The notes: a model not told the origin generated them from the sequence alone. DNA of 64,000 nucleotides from JAAYLC01 sp035654795 (GCA_035654795.1 DASRWC010000056.1:11543-75542), one strand, 5' to 3'. Positions 43,908 through 52,819 are shown, numbered from the stretch's first letter. Numbers and translations are program-made.

Positions 43908-45812
43908 ATGAAACACCATTTACTATTCTCTGTTTTCGCCCTCTCTTGTACGGTAAGTTTTGCCCAGCTAAAGGTTAAACCAAATGGCTCTACAGAATCC
44001 TACATCTATGTAAAGAATGAATTGTTGTATGTGAAAGGTCCCATAGATTTAGATAAAAATTCTAATTCGCAAACTGAACCGAGCATTTATCTTCGCGGAT
44101 CAGGGCAACTCCTCCAGGGAGAAGCCGCTACCAATGATGGAGACGGAATGCTCTCAGTGATGCAAAAAACAGATCCTACCAATGCTTTCTTCTATTATTA
44201 TTGGGGAGCTCCTGTGGGAGAGCCTCGATCAGATTATAATGGAAATAGAAATTTTGGGGTAAAAAATATTTATGAGCCGCTATCAGGAGAATTTGGTAGA
44301 AGTGCGAGGCAAGCTGCAACCACAACAGCTAGAGAAGGAATTAAAAGTCCCTTAACAATATCTACACGCTGGTTGTACACTCTGATGTCTCCCGGAACTG
44401 AAGCAGCAGCAAACTACGTCAGAATAAATTCAGATTATGATGTTGTTCCCGGCTATGGTTTTACTATGAAAGGTGTAGGATTGACCAACACCGAGCAATG
44501 GTATGATTTCCGCGGAAGACCCCATAACGGAACCTTTGCGGTTAGTGTTAGAGGATATACCACGAACGGGGAACCTCAGATGACTCTGGTAGGAAATCCT
44601 TATCCATCTGTTATAGACTTGAATAAATTTTTCCATGACACTGATAATGGGGATTTAGAAGCCATTTGGTTCTATGATGAAGATAGATTTATTGCGACTC
44701 CCAGTCATAATTACAGTGGCAAGCCTTTTGGATATGGAGCATGGGCACCCGGAGGCGCAGATCCAACCGGAACAAATAAAGGAACATTTACAGCACCTCC
44801 TTTCAGCATATGGAGACAAGATGGATCATCGGCACCTCTACCTGGTGATCCCGCCGGGAGAAATAATCCTGACCGCCGTTATGCGGCTATCGGTCAGGGA
44901 TTCATGATTATAGGCAGGAAGGACATACCGGGTACATCAGTCGTAAACATTAAAAATGCCCATCGAGTGTATCGCAAAAACAACACAGATGTAAATTTCT
45001 ATCGTGGGGTTGTAAATTCAGAAGACCTTGAAACTTCAGAAACCGCCGGCAAAGCAATAAACAATAACTATGTCCCGACGACCTCAGCAGAGGATTCAAG
45101 AAGCCATATGAGACTGTATGTTACTTTCGATAGAAATTTCACAAGAGACCTTGTGCTCTCTTTTTCTGATGAGGCTACAGACGGATTTGATAGAGGATAT
45201 GATGCGATCACAACAGGAGGAATGGCTTCAGATGCTGCCTTTTTGATCTCTAGAGAAGCCGGAATAGAACTGCCGCATGTCATTAACGCAATTCCATATC
45301 AACAAGGAAAAAGGGTGCCGCTATCTCTGAAGCTTAATAAACGATCTCGCGTAGATGTCAAAGTAGCTGAAGAACTTAATAAACCTTATGCAAATGCGTA
45401 TTTGTATGATTATGATACGGAAATCTATTATCCGCTAGACAACCAAAATCGAAGAGGTATCTCGTTGGATCTGGGGGCAGGTACATATAATGACAGATTT
45501 TTTATTGTCTTTGAAAAACTTGACATTATTCCATGGAAAGGAGAAGATGTAGAAACTTTTAAATCTCAAGTCAATATCTTCCAAAACAATCAACAACAGC
45601 AACTGGAAATTAGAAATCCGGAAAGACACGAAATCAAAGCTCTTTCTGTATATGATATGAGTGGAAAAGAAGTGATTCGTAAATCTAATTTAGGAAGTTC
45701 AACAAATCACAGTTTTTATACAGGAAACTTAAGCGATGGTGTATACCTTATTAAATTAATTACCGTTGATGACATTCCTGTAGATTATAAAGCAGTGATA
45801 TATAACAGATAA
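43908..45812 (+). CDS. Secreted cargo with T9SS-type C-terminal sorting domain
   Basis: 634 residues from the ATG at 43908; a TTG farther upstream is in frame but is not used because the signal peptide MKHHLLFSVFALSCTVSFAQ begins here. The bulk is an uncharacterised beta-rich region. The last 75 residues (about 560-634) with N-I-F-Q-N-N-Q, I-K-A-L-S-V-Y-D-M-S-G-K-E-V and D-G-V-Y-L-I-K-L fit the type A sorting domain of the Por (type IX) secretion system, which anchors or releases surface proteins. It is followed after four bases by DUF2752. Confidence 0.8.
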   Translation: MKHHLLFSVFALSCTVSFAQLKVKPNGSTESYIYVKNELLYVKGPIDLDKNSNSQTEPSIYLRGSGQLLQGEAATNDGDGMLSVMQKTDPTNAFFYYYWGAPVGEPRSDYNGNRNFGVKNIYEPLSGEFGRSARQAATTTAREGIKSPLTISTRWLYTLMSPGTEAAANYVRINSDYDVVPGYGFTMKGVGLTNTEQWYDFRGRPHNGTFAVSVRGYTTNGEPQMTLVGNPYPSVIDLNKFFHDTDNGDLEAIWFYDEDRFIATPSHNYSGKPFGYGAWAPGGADPTGTNKGTFTAPPFSIWRQDGSSAPLPGDPAGRNNPDRRYAAIGQGFMIIGRKDIPGTSVVNIKNAHRVYRKNNTDVNFYRGVVNSEDLETSETAGKAINNNYVPTTSAEDSRSHMRLYVTFDRNFTRDLVLSFSDEATDGFDRGYDAITTGGMASDAAFLISREAGIELPHVINAIPYQQGKRVPLSLKLNKRSRVDVKVAEELNKPYANAYLYDYDTEIYYPLDNQNRRGISLDLGAGTYNDRFFIVFEKLDIIPWKGEDVETFKSQVNIFQNNQQQQLEIRNPERHEIKALSVYDMSGKEVIRKSNLGSSTNHSFYTGNLSDGVYLIKLITVDDIPVDYKAVIYNR

Positions 45813-45816
45813 AACG

Positions 45817-46113
45817 ATGAACACAGAGGGAATTGAAAAATATATGCTCCCCTGTCTAAATAAAAAACTCTTCGGAATCGACTGTTTGGGCTGTGGCATG
45901 CAACGTGCAACAGCCCTTCTCTTTTCGGGAGATTTTGCAGGTGCCTTCGGAGTGTACCCGGCCATATATCCCATATTGCTGCTTTTATTTTTTGTTCTAC
46001 TCAATTTGTTTATCAAGATTAAAAATGCCTTCCAAATAAAAATTATTCTGATTATTCTAACTGCCCTCCTCATTGTCGGAAACTACTTTATCAAAATGAA
46101 GACGTTTTTATAG
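45817..46113 (+). CDS. DUF2752 membrane protein
   Basis: 98 residues. The conserved motif is D-C-L-G-C-G-M-Q-R-A-T-A, matching the C-P-G-C-G-x-x-R-A motif of DUF2752. Two membrane helices follow (about 45-67 and 73-90). Function unknown. Tightly linked to the type IX cargo gene upstream and the CCC-motif gene 68 bases downstream. Confidence 0.85.
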   Translation: MNTEGIEKYMLPCLNKKLFGIDCLGCGMQRATALLFSGDFAGAFGVYPAIYPILLLLFFVLLNLFIKIKNAFQIKIILIILTALLIVGNYFIKMKTFL

Positions 46114-46181
46114 TTGAGAATATTTTTTCCGAAATAGAATAGAAAGCTTTATCTTTAATTTTCAACCAAAAAATCAAAACA

Positions 46182-46505
46182 ATGCTTCAACAAAGACTAC
46201 CAAATTCTACACTCATCCTCATATTCGGAATACTTTCTATCGTAGTCTGTTGTTGTTATGGTGTGGGGATCATCTTCTCTATTATAGCCCTTGTTATGGC
46301 TCCCAAAGCAATTGCTTTATATAAAGAACAACCCGAAGTTTATACAGGATATCAAAATGTGACAATGGGACGTATATTGGCCATCATCGGATTGATCTTA
46401 AACCTGATTTTTATTGCCTGGATGATTTATATTTTTTCTGCTTATTCCTGGGAAGAAATCCAACAGATGAATGAAGAGATTATGCGGCAATACGGGATAG
46501 AATAA
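46182..46505 (+). CDS. CCC-motif membrane protein
   Basis: 107 residues with two membrane helices (about 10-35 and 62-87). V-V-C-C-C-Y-G-V-G near 21-29 gives the family its name; N-V-T-M-G-R-I-L-A-I-I-G precedes the second helix. Flavobacterial, function unknown. It follows DUF2752 in the usual order. TATCTTTA near 46149-46156 may be a near-consensus -7 box. Confidence 0.8.
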   Translation: MLQQRLPNSTLILIFGILSIVVCCCYGVGIIFSIIALVMAPKAIALYKEQPEVYTGYQNVTMGRILAIIGLILNLIFIAWMIYIFSAYSWEEIQQMNEEIMRQYGIE

Positions 46506-46509
46506 AAGA

Positions 46510-46926
46510 CTAGTTCCTGAAATATTCCAATGCCAAGGAATATCCTTTTAATCCAAAACCAATAATAACTCCCGCCGCATACGGTGAGATAAAACTTTTG
46601 TGGCGGAAATCTTCGCGCGAAAAGGTGTTGGAAATGTGTACCTCAATGGTGGGGATGGAAACAGCGCGAACGGCATCGGAAATTCCCACAGAAGTATGCG
46701 TGTAGGCGGCAGCATTTAAAATAATCCCGTTAAAATTTCCTTCAGCATTTTGAATTAAAGTAATGAGTTCGCCTTCGATGTTAGATTGGAAATATTCTAT
46801 AGTGATGTCGGGATTATCCTTTATTAATTTTTTTAAATAATCTTCAAAGGTTTCACTCCCATAAATCCCTTCTTCCCTTTTTCCTAACAGGTTTAAGTTA
46901 GGTCCATTAATTATTACGACTCTCAT
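46510..46926 (-). CDS. aroQ: Type II 3-dehydroquinate dehydratase
   Basis: 138 residues. Shikimate-pathway enzyme; dodecameric in related species. Visible are V-V-I-I-N-G-P-N-L-N-L-L-G, the flexible loop R-E-E-G-I-Y-G with the catalytic Tyr, N-A-A-A-Y-T-H-T-S, and E-V-H-I-S-N with the catalytic His. The end S-P-Y-A-A-G-V-I-I-G-F-G closes the active site. Convergent with the CCC-motif gene, four bases apart. Confidence 0.96.
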   Translation of the reverse strand: MRVVIINGPNLNLLGKREEGIYGSETFEDYLKKLIKDNPDITIEYFQSNIEGELITLIQNAEGNFNGIILNAAAYTHTSVGISDAVRAVSIPTIEVHISNTFSREDFRHKSFISPYAAGVIIGFGLKGYSLALEYFRN

Positions 46927-46977
46927 AGCTTATAATTTGGTCCGGGTAAAGTTATTAATTTCTTTCAGGGCATAGCA

Positions 46978-47014
46978 AACAAAAAGCCGTCTCTACAAAT
47001 GAAGAAACGGCTTT
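46978..47014 (-). terminator. Terminator of the barrel-protein gene
   Basis: Minus-strand bases 47014-47004 pair with 46993-46983 (11 positions, one G-U), ten-base loop, followed by TTTTTGTTT. Lies about 20 bases after the stop of the barrel gene at 47035. Confidence 0.75.
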
Positions 47015-47034
47015 AAGATTAAACAATCTGTTTT

Positions 47035-47643
47035 TTAGAACGAATATCCGGCTGATATTTGTAGCACTCCATTTCGGATTTTGGCCGAACTATCGCTATC
47101 GTCATTTAAATTAGTTAAACCAAAGTTATACCTAGCTCCAAAGAAAACTCCCATCGGAATACGGTAGGATGCCCCTAGGCCCACCCCGAAATCGACTTTT
47201 TTGAAATTTTCCAAATCTTCTTCGTGGTTTACCGTTACATCACCAACAGTTGTCTCAATTTTTCCGGTAGCCGATGTCAGAAAACTAACTTGAGGTCCTA
47301 CTTCAAGAGCAAAGCCGTCAACAGCATAAAATTTGGCCATCACAGGAACTTGGATATAATCAAGCTTGGCAGTGATTTTAGAATTGTCTGCACCTGTAAA
47401 ACTCCCTGTATATTCCGCACCCTGTGACGAGTAGAGAATTTCAGGTTGCACCGAAAACTGTTCGGAAACAGGTACTTCAACTAAACCACCAATGTGGAAA
47501 GCTGAACGTGCCTTAGCATCTCCCACGTCTCCGGTGAGATTTGCGAGGTTGTAACCCCCTTTAATACCTAATCTAACTTCTTGTGCCTGAGTAGCCGTAA
47601 AAGCCATAAAAGCAAATGCAGCTAATAAAATTCCTTTTTTCAT
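47035..47643 (-). CDS. Outer-membrane beta-barrel protein (porin family)
   Basis: 202 residues. Signal peptide MKKGILLAAFAFMAFTATQAQ. The opening L-G-I-K-G-G-Y-N-L-A-N-L-T-G, FSVQPEILYSSQGAEYTG and D-Y-I-Q-V-P-V-M-A-K-F-Y match the outer-membrane barrel family PF13568. It ends with an aromatic residue (I-S-A-G-Y-S-F) as outer-membrane barrels do. Substrate unknown. Paralogue of the next gene on the same strand. Confidence 0.87.
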   Translation of the reverse strand: MKKGILLAAFAFMAFTATQAQEVRLGIKGGYNLANLTGDVGDAKARSAFHIGGLVEVPVSEQFSVQPEILYSSQGAEYTGSFTGADNSKITAKLDYIQVPVMAKFYAVDGFALEVGPQVSFLTSATGKIETTVGDVTVNHEEDLENFKKVDFGVGLGASYRIPMGVFFGARYNFGLTNLNDDSDSSAKIRNGVLQISAGYSF

Positions 47644-47850
47644 AACAAGTTTTTTATTGTTTGGTGATTCAAAGGAACAAGGTTTTCCCTGCTATACAAA
47701 GGGATTACCAAAAGCTTAACGGCGCTTTAATAGGATTTTGGGATACCCGATTTGTTCTTCTTAATGTGGTTTTAAAGTTTTTGAAAGAACGTGATTATTT
47801 TCATATAAAAAATGATGAATCTCGTTTTAAGAGGATCGAGGCTTCACTCC

Positions 47851-48363
47851 TTAAAGAAAGGAATAGCCGAGAGCTAAAGAAAACACATTGTTTTTTCCTT
47901 TTTCTCCTGCGCCCTTAGGTACATCGGTAAAGCCAAGATTATACCTAGACTCCAGACGCAAACCAAAAGGGAAATCATAACCCAGACCAATTAATCCTGA
48001 AACATCAGATTTATTGATTTCAGCATTGCTGAGTCCATCTTTGACCACAAATCCGAATTGAGGACCAAATTGAAGATTCAACCCTTGAACCATATAATAT
48101 TTAATGAAAAGTGGCACATTAATATAATCGAGATCAAATTTGTCTGTCCCCTGCTGCGAGTATAACATTTCTGCCTGAACTGCAATTCCTCCAAATTTTA
48201 CAGCTCCAAAGATACCTGCATGAATTCCTGTTTTGTTTTTTACGCCTACAACGTCAGAAAGTGTACTGAAGTTAGCTCCAAGTTTTATTCCTAAATCAAC
48301 ACCCTGAGCAGAAGTTGTAGCAGTTATAAAAATGGCTACCAATGCAATCATTAATTTTTTCAT
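47851..48363 (-). CDS. Outer-membrane beta-barrel protein (porin family), paralogue
   Basis: 170 residues, shorter than its downstream neighbour. Signal peptide MKKLMIALVAIFITATTSAQ. L-G-I-K-L-G-A-N-F-S-T-L-S-D, A-E-M-L-Y-S-Q-Q-G-T and D-Y-I-N-V-P-L-F-I-K-Y-Y are the shared barrel motifs. It ends A-L-G-Y-S-F-L. Gaps around it suggest its own promoter (next entry) and its own regulation. Confidence 0.85.
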   Translation of the reverse strand: MKKLMIALVAIFITATTSAQGVDLGIKLGANFSTLSDVVGVKNKTGIHAGIFGAVKFGGIAVQAEMLYSQQGTDKFDLDYINVPLFIKYYMVQGLNLQFGPQFGFVVKDGLSNAEINKSDVSGLIGLGYDFPFGLRLESRYNLGFTDVPKGAGEKGKNNVFSLALGYSFL

Positions 48364-48394
48364 AGTTTGTATATTTAATTACGGTTCTAACGAA

Positions 48395-48402
48395 CAAATA
48401 TA
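48395..48402 (-). promoter_or_regulatory. -7 box of the shorter barrel gene
   Basis: Minus-strand TATATTTG, full match to TAnnTTTG, 32 bases before the ATG at 48363, in the gap shared with xerD. Confidence 0.5.
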
Positions 48403-48461
48403 ATCACAATCTACGCTTTGAAAATTTAAATTCAGATTTTTGTCGGAAACCCATAGACGTT

Positions 48462-49358
48462 ATGACTTGGCCCGAGGCACTAAAAGATTATCAAATATAC
48501 CTCCGATTGGAAAAAGGTCTTTCGGAAAACTCTATCATAAACTACAGTTTGGATATTATGAAACTTCAAGATTGGCTTCTTGAGAACAACATAAACGACT
48601 CTCCCGAAAAAATAGGCGCTGAGGAAATACAACAATTTGTCTATAGCATTTCTAAAGAAGTCAAACCCAGATCCCAGAGTAGAATCATCTCCGGACTTAA
48701 TGGCTTCTTTAAGTATCTTATTTTTGAAGATTATAGAGAAGACAATCCTTTAGAGCTTATTGAAGCCCCAAAGACAGGAAGAAAATTACCTGAAGTATTA
48801 TCCACTTCAGAGATTGATCTCCTTATTTCCCAAATAGATTTGACCTCGGCTCAGGGAGAAAGAAATCGGGCTATTCTTGAGACGCTGTATGGTTGCGGTC
48901 TGCGAGTTTCGGAATTAACAGAATTAAAAATATCTGATCTTCATTTTAATGAAGGTTTTATTTCCGTTATTGGAAAAGGAAGCAAGCAAAGGTTAGTTCC
49001 TATCGGCCCATCGGTGCAGAAATACATTAATATTTACCGAGACCAAATCCGACGTCATCAAAAAATTGATCCCAAATCCTCAGACACTCTTTTCTTAAAT
49101 CAACACGGACGCGGACTTACAAGAGCTATGATTTTCACCATAATAAAGCAATTGGCTGAAAAAGCGGGAATATCAAAAAACATTAGTCCTCACACGTTCC
49201 GACATTCTTTTGCAACACATCTTTTGGAAAATGGAGCAGATCTGAGAGCTATTCAACAAATGCTGGGACACGAAAACATAACTACCACAGAAATTTACAC
49301 ACACCTGGACCGAAAGTATCTCACTGAGGTTATAAATAAATTTCATCCTCGCCGGTAG
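48462..49358 (+). CDS. xerD: Tyrosine recombinase XerD
   Basis: 298 residues, normal XerD length. Catalytic residues all present: R148 (C-G-L-R-V-S-E-L), K172 (I-G-K-G-S-K), H244 and R247 (H-T-F-R-H-S-F), H270 (M-L-G-H-E-N), Y279 (E-I-Y-T-H). The N-terminal SAM-like domain occupies about 1-100. It resolves chromosome dimers at dif with XerC. Not an integrase of a mobile element: no attachment repeats or cargo genes adjoin it, and aroQ plus barrel genes flank it as in many Bacteroidota. Confidence 0.95.
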   Translation: MTWPEALKDYQIYLRLEKGLSENSIINYSLDIMKLQDWLLENNINDSPEKIGAEEIQQFVYSISKEVKPRSQSRIISGLNGFFKYLIFEDYREDNPLELIEAPKTGRKLPEVLSTSEIDLLISQIDLTSAQGERNRAILETLYGCGLRVSELTELKISDLHFNEGFISVIGKGSKQRLVPIGPSVQKYINIYRDQIRRHQKIDPKSSDTLFLNQHGRGLTRAMIFTIIKQLAEKAGISKNISPHTFRHSFATHLLENGADLRAIQQMLGHENITTTEIYTHLDRKYLTEVINKFHPRR

Positions 49359-49446
49359 AAGGTTAAATAAAATGCAAAACCTACCATTCAACTCTCAGAT
49401 ATGCCGAATTTCTTATAAATTGAAAGTTTAAAAAAATAATCAAAAG

Positions 49447-50394
49447 ATGAAAATATTGCAGTTTAGAAATGGAGACGAAATGCACGCCATTGGATTGGGC
49501 ACTTGGAAAGCCAATGGAAAAGAACTTAAAAAAGCAGTAAAGGATGCGATTTATGCAGGGTACAGACATATTGATACAGCTACAAATTATGAAAATGAAG
49601 AAACCATCGGAGAAGCTCTGGCTGAAATTTTTGCAGAAGGAAAAATTTTCAGAGAAGATATTTTCATAACCTCCAAATTGTGGAATGATTCTCATGGCGA
49701 AGGTCAGGTAATTCCTGCAATAGAAGAATCATTAAAAAAATTGAGATTAAACTACTTGGATCTCTATTTAATCCATTGGCCGGTAGCCTTCAGATATGGA
49801 GTTAAATTTCCGAAAACTCCTGACGATTATTTATCGCCCGAAGAGGCTCCGCTTTCCGAAACTTGGAAACAAATGGAAAAAGCTTTGGAGCTCGGTTTGA
49901 CTAAACATATCGGAGTCTCGAATTTCAGTATTAAAAAATTACAAAACCTGATCGATAAGTGTAATGTGATTCCCGAGATGAATCAAGTAGAGATGCATCC
50001 ACTATTGCCACAAAATGAACTCCTAGATTTTTGCAGGGAGAACGAAATCTTGATGACAGCCTATTCCCCACTTGGTTCGGGAGATCGTGCAAAATCTATG
50101 AAAGCAGGAGATGAACCGAATATGCTCGATCTGGATGTAATCAAGAATATAGCCAAAAAACACAATGCTCTTCCCGCACAAATACTTATAAGTTGGCACA
50201 CGAATCGCGGATGTGCTGCTATTCCCAAATCGGTAACCAAGGAACACATACTCAGCAATTTTCAGGCTGCCGATGTGGAGCTTGATGAAAACGACATGAA
50301 AGCTATTTCCGAAATTAAGGAGCGGTATCGCTATATCACCGGGAAATTTTTTGAGGAACCTTCAAAAGGCTATACCAATCTTTATGACCTATAA
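49447..50394 (+). CDS. Aldo/keto reductase
   Basis: 315 residues, TIM barrel. The catalytic tetrad is D43, Y48, K77 and H110 (A-T-N-Y, S-K-L, L-I-H). I-G-V-S-N-F-S follows and the cofactor site I-P-K-S-V-T-K-E-H lies near 255-270. NADPH is expected from the conserved K-S in the latter. The physiological carbonyl substrate cannot be told. It ends in the bidirectional terminator shared with rny. Confidence 0.93.
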   Translation: MKILQFRNGDEMHAIGLGTWKANGKELKKAVKDAIYAGYRHIDTATNYENEETIGEALAEIFAEGKIFREDIFITSKLWNDSHGEGQVIPAIEESLKKLRLNYLDLYLIHWPVAFRYGVKFPKTPDDYLSPEEAPLSETWKQMEKALELGLTKHIGVSNFSIKKLQNLIDKCNVIPEMNQVEMHPLLPQNELLDFCRENEILMTAYSPLGSGDRAKSMKAGDEPNMLDLDVIKNIAKKHNALPAQILISWHTNRGCAAIPKSVTKEHILSNFQAADVELDENDMKAISEIKERYRYITGKFFEEPSKGYTNLYDL

Positions 50395-50435
50395 AAAAGT
50401 AAAACCTCAATTGTAGTTTTTGAGGTTTTACTTTT
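50395..50435. terminator. Bidirectional terminator between AKR and rny
   Basis: Perfect 16-base stem (50395-50410 with 50420-50435), nine-base loop, A run before and T run after, so it can stop transcription from both convergent genes. Confidence 0.85.
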
Positions 50436-50453
50436 ATAAATCTATTTCCTTAT

Positions 50454-52013
50454 TTACTTGGCGATATTTACAGCTCTTGTTTCACGGATAACGGTGATTT
50501 TTACCTGCCCCGGATAAGTCATATCTGTTTGGATTTTTTGCGAAATTTCAAAAGACAGTTGCGCCGCTTGTTCATCGCTTACCTTATCACTTTCCACAAT
50601 TACGCGTAGTTCCCTACCGGCCTGAATGGCATAAGCTTTATTTACACCGTTAAACCCAAAAGCAATGTCTTCTAAATCTTTTAATCTCTGGATATATGAA
50701 TCCAACACCTGTCTTCTTGCTCCGGGTCTTGCCCCGCTGATGGCATCACACACTTGTACAATGGGTGATAGTAAATTGTCCATTTCAATTTCGTCGTGAT
50801 GCGCACCAATTGCGTTACAAACCTCAGGTTTTTCCCCATATTTTTCTGCCCATTGCATTCCCAGCAGTGCGTGAGGAACTTCAGTTTCCATTTCCGGAAC
50901 TTTTCCTATGTCGTGCAATAATCCGGCGCGTTTAGCAAGTTTGGCATTTAAACCAAGCTCGGCTGCCATAATTCCGCAAAGTCGAGCAACTTCTCTGGAA
51001 TGGTGCAACAAGTTTTGACCGTAACTGGAACGGAATTTCATTCTCCCCACAGCCTTTATCAATTCAGGGTGAAGACCGTGGATCCCCAGCTCAATAACGG
51101 TGCGTTTACCCACTTCAATAATTTCATCTTCTATCTGTTTTGTAGTCTTTTGTACTACTTCTTCTATTCGTGCAGGATGAATCCGGCCGTCTGTAACCAA
51201 TTTGTGCAATGACAATCTTGCTATTTCTCTTCTTACAGAATCAAAGCAAGAGAGAATAATGGCTTCCGGAGTATCATCCACAATAATTTCCACGCCGGTA
51301 GCAGCCTCTATTGCACGAATATTCCGCCCTTCTCTTCCTATAATTCTTCCTTTAACATCATCGCTTTCAAGATTGAAGACAGAGACACAATTTTCAACCG
51401 CCTCTTCTGTTCCAACGCGTTGAATCGTGTTGATTATTATCTTACGTGCTTCCTTTTTGGCAGTCAACTTGGCTTCTTCAATTGAATCTTGCACATAAGC
51501 CATTGCTTCAGCGCGAGCTCCTTCTTTTAAGCTTTCTATTAACTGGGTTCTGGCATCATCTGCAGATAATCCTGAAATGGTTTCCAATTGCTCCACCTGA
51601 CTTTTATGCAGCTTTTCAACTTCTTGCTGTCTTTTTTCCAAAATTGCGAGTCTCTCGTCCAGTTCAGTCTGACTTTTTTCCAGCTGTGCATTTAACTTTT
51701 TATTCTTTGATAATTCCTGAGACACCTGAGATTCCTTATCTCTCACACGCTTTTCCGCTTCGGACATTTTCTTTTCTCTTCCGAGAATCACCTTTTCGTG
51801 TTCAGATTTTAATTCAAGAAACTTCTCCTTTGCTTGGAGAATTTTATCTTTTTTAATCGCTTCCGATTCTGATTTTGCCTCTTTTACAATTGAAGCTGCT
51901 CTTTCCTGTGCATTTTTCACCATTTGTGAAGCGTGGTTTCTTTCTAATAATTTCGCTATTAGAAATCCTACTCCCAAGCCCGCTATGGCCACAATAATTA
52001 AGTATAAGTCCAT
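50454..52013 (-). CDS. rny: Ribonuclease Y
   Basis: 519 residues. A membrane anchor (about 3-20) is followed by a long coiled coil (about 25-190), a KH domain with V-K-G-R-I-I-G-R-E-G-R-N-I-R and an HD domain with H-H-S-R-E-V-A and L-L-H-D-I-G-K near 380-400. Endonuclease initiating mRNA decay at the inner membrane. The gene follows zapA, separated from it by about 215 bases that hold a 6S-like RNA. Confidence 0.96.
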   Translation of the reverse strand: MDLYLIIVAIAGLGVGFLIAKLLERNHASQMVKNAQERAASIVKEAKSESEAIKKDKILQAKEKFLELKSEHEKVILGREKKMSEAEKRVRDKESQVSQELSKNKKLNAQLEKSQTELDERLAILEKRQQEVEKLHKSQVEQLETISGLSADDARTQLIESLKEGARAEAMAYVQDSIEEAKLTAKKEARKIIINTIQRVGTEEAVENCVSVFNLESDDVKGRIIGREGRNIRAIEAATGVEIIVDDTPEAIILSCFDSVRREIARLSLHKLVTDGRIHPARIEEVVQKTTKQIEDEIIEVGKRTVIELGIHGLHPELIKAVGRMKFRSSYGQNLLHHSREVARLCGIMAAELGLNAKLAKRAGLLHDIGKVPEMETEVPHALLGMQWAEKYGEKPEVCNAIGAHHDEIEMDNLLSPIVQVCDAISGARPGARRQVLDSYIQRLKDLEDIAFGFNGVNKAYAIQAGRELRVIVESDKVSDEQAAQLSFEISQKIQTDMTYPGQVKITVIRETRAVNIAK

Positions 52014-52031
52014 TTAGTTGTCATGTTTAAT

Positions 52032-52060
52032 AAAAAAGCCCACATCAATACCGGGATTTT
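52032..52060 (-). terminator. Possible terminator of the 6S-like RNA
   Basis: Minus-strand AAAA-x-CCC (52060-52053) pairs with GGG-x-TTTT (52041-52034) with one mismatch, then the T run 52037-52032. A weak but plausible end for the RNA upstream. Confidence 0.4.
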
Positions 52061-52062
52061 GT

Positions 52063-52176
52063 GTAAACTCCTTAAAAAAAGATTTAGGGTTAACAAGCTG
52101 GTCAAGTATCCGTTCACAGACGGCTCGCTTTTGCAACTTCAACTCACCCTTTTTAAAGAATTCTTGTTGAGTTTAC
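52063..52176 (-). ncRNA. ssrS: Candidate 6S RNA (6S-Flavo-like)
   Basis: On the minus strand, GTAAACTC (52176-52169) closes onto GAGTTTAC (52070-52063) in a perfect eight-pair stem. Inside are AACAAG pairing with CTTGTT and a CCGT/ACGG hairpin near 52109-52123. The result is one long, interrupted rod with a central open bubble, the shape of 6S RNA, which mimics an open promoter and binds RNA polymerase. In E. coli ssrS also lies beside zapA. About 114 bases long. No covariance model was run, so boundaries are approximate. Confidence 0.55.
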
Positions 52177-52228
52177 CAAAAAAAAATAGTATTAATGTAG
52201 GCAGTAACCTTTTTGTTTAATAAGAACG

Positions 52229-52528
52229 TTATGACAGATAGTCTTGTAATAATTCATCCAGAGCTTTTAGGCGCTCCTGGGTGAGTTGAATACCTTCCGA
52301 ACTGTCAATTTTTTTTTGCTCGGCTCGTGCTGCAAACTGTAAGGCACACATGGCCAATACATCTTGTTTATCTCTTACAGCATAATTTTGTTCAAAGTTA
52401 CGAATCATTTCTTCAATTTGCTTTGCCGCCGCTCTTAATCCTTCTTCTTGAGCAGGATTAATGGTAAGCGGATATACTCTATCAGCAATTGAAATTTTTA
52501 TTTTTAATGGTTCGTTCATTTTCTTCAA
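52229..52528 (-). CDS. zapA: Cell division protein ZapA
   Basis: 99 residues. N-terminal L-K-I-K-I-S-I-A-D-R-V-Y-P-L-T-I and a coiled-coil second half (Q-I-E-E-M-I-R-N-F-E-Q-N-Y) match ZapA, which bundles FtsZ filaments at midcell. Adjoins the coiled-coil gene upstream with no gap, and the 6S-like RNA gene downstream. Confidence 0.88.
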   Translation of the reverse strand: MKKMNEPLKIKISIADRVYPLTINPAQEEGLRAAAKQIEEMIRNFEQNYAVRDKQDVLAMCALQFAARAEQKKIDSSEGIQLTQERLKALDELLQDYLS

Positions 52529-52819
52529 TTAAGTAGAGAGTTGAGCAATACATTGATCAATCTCCCTTACCAGAGCATTTATTTTGAGTTTTGTCTCTCG
52601 TTTATATTGGTCGCTGCCAAGTAAGGAATTTGCATATTTTAATGATTTTACTTGTTCTTGCCAATCCATCAACTCTTTCTCCAATTGAAGCTTTTGCTTT
52701 CTCATTTCCTCCACCCTGGCTTCAAGGTTTTTATTTATTTGCTTCAGCTCATCTTGTCTCTCAAGAAGCGCAGCAACATGATACTCCAGAGAATCAACTA
52801 CTTTGGACAAATCCGTCAT
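52529..52819 (-). CDS. Small coiled-coil protein (ZapB-like)
   Basis: 96 residues from the ATG at 52819 (an earlier ATG at 52831 adds four residues). Almost all helical: heptad leucines run through V-D-S-L-E-Y-H-V-A-A-L-L-E-R-Q-D-E-L-K-Q and R-K-Q-K-L-Q-L-E-K-E-L. Stop lies directly before the zapA start, so the two are translated together. A division partner resembling ZapB is likely from position and shape, though similarity is not proved. Confidence 0.7.
   Translation of the reverse strand: MTDLSKVVDSLEYHVAALLERQDELKQINKNLEARVEEMRKQKLQLEKELMDWQEQVKSLKYANSLLGSDQYKRETKLKINALVREIDQCIAQLST

Noticed and set aside
47661..47918. An 85-residue plus-strand ORF between the two barrel genes
   Set aside because: It overlaps the end of the barrel gene at 47851 in an opposite frame, has no recognisable signature and lies in the gap where promoters are expected; treated as a chance frame.
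48462..49358. xerD as an integrase marking a mobile element
   Set aside because: Length and residues are those of housekeeping XerD; no tRNA attachment site, direct repeats or cargo genes surround it.
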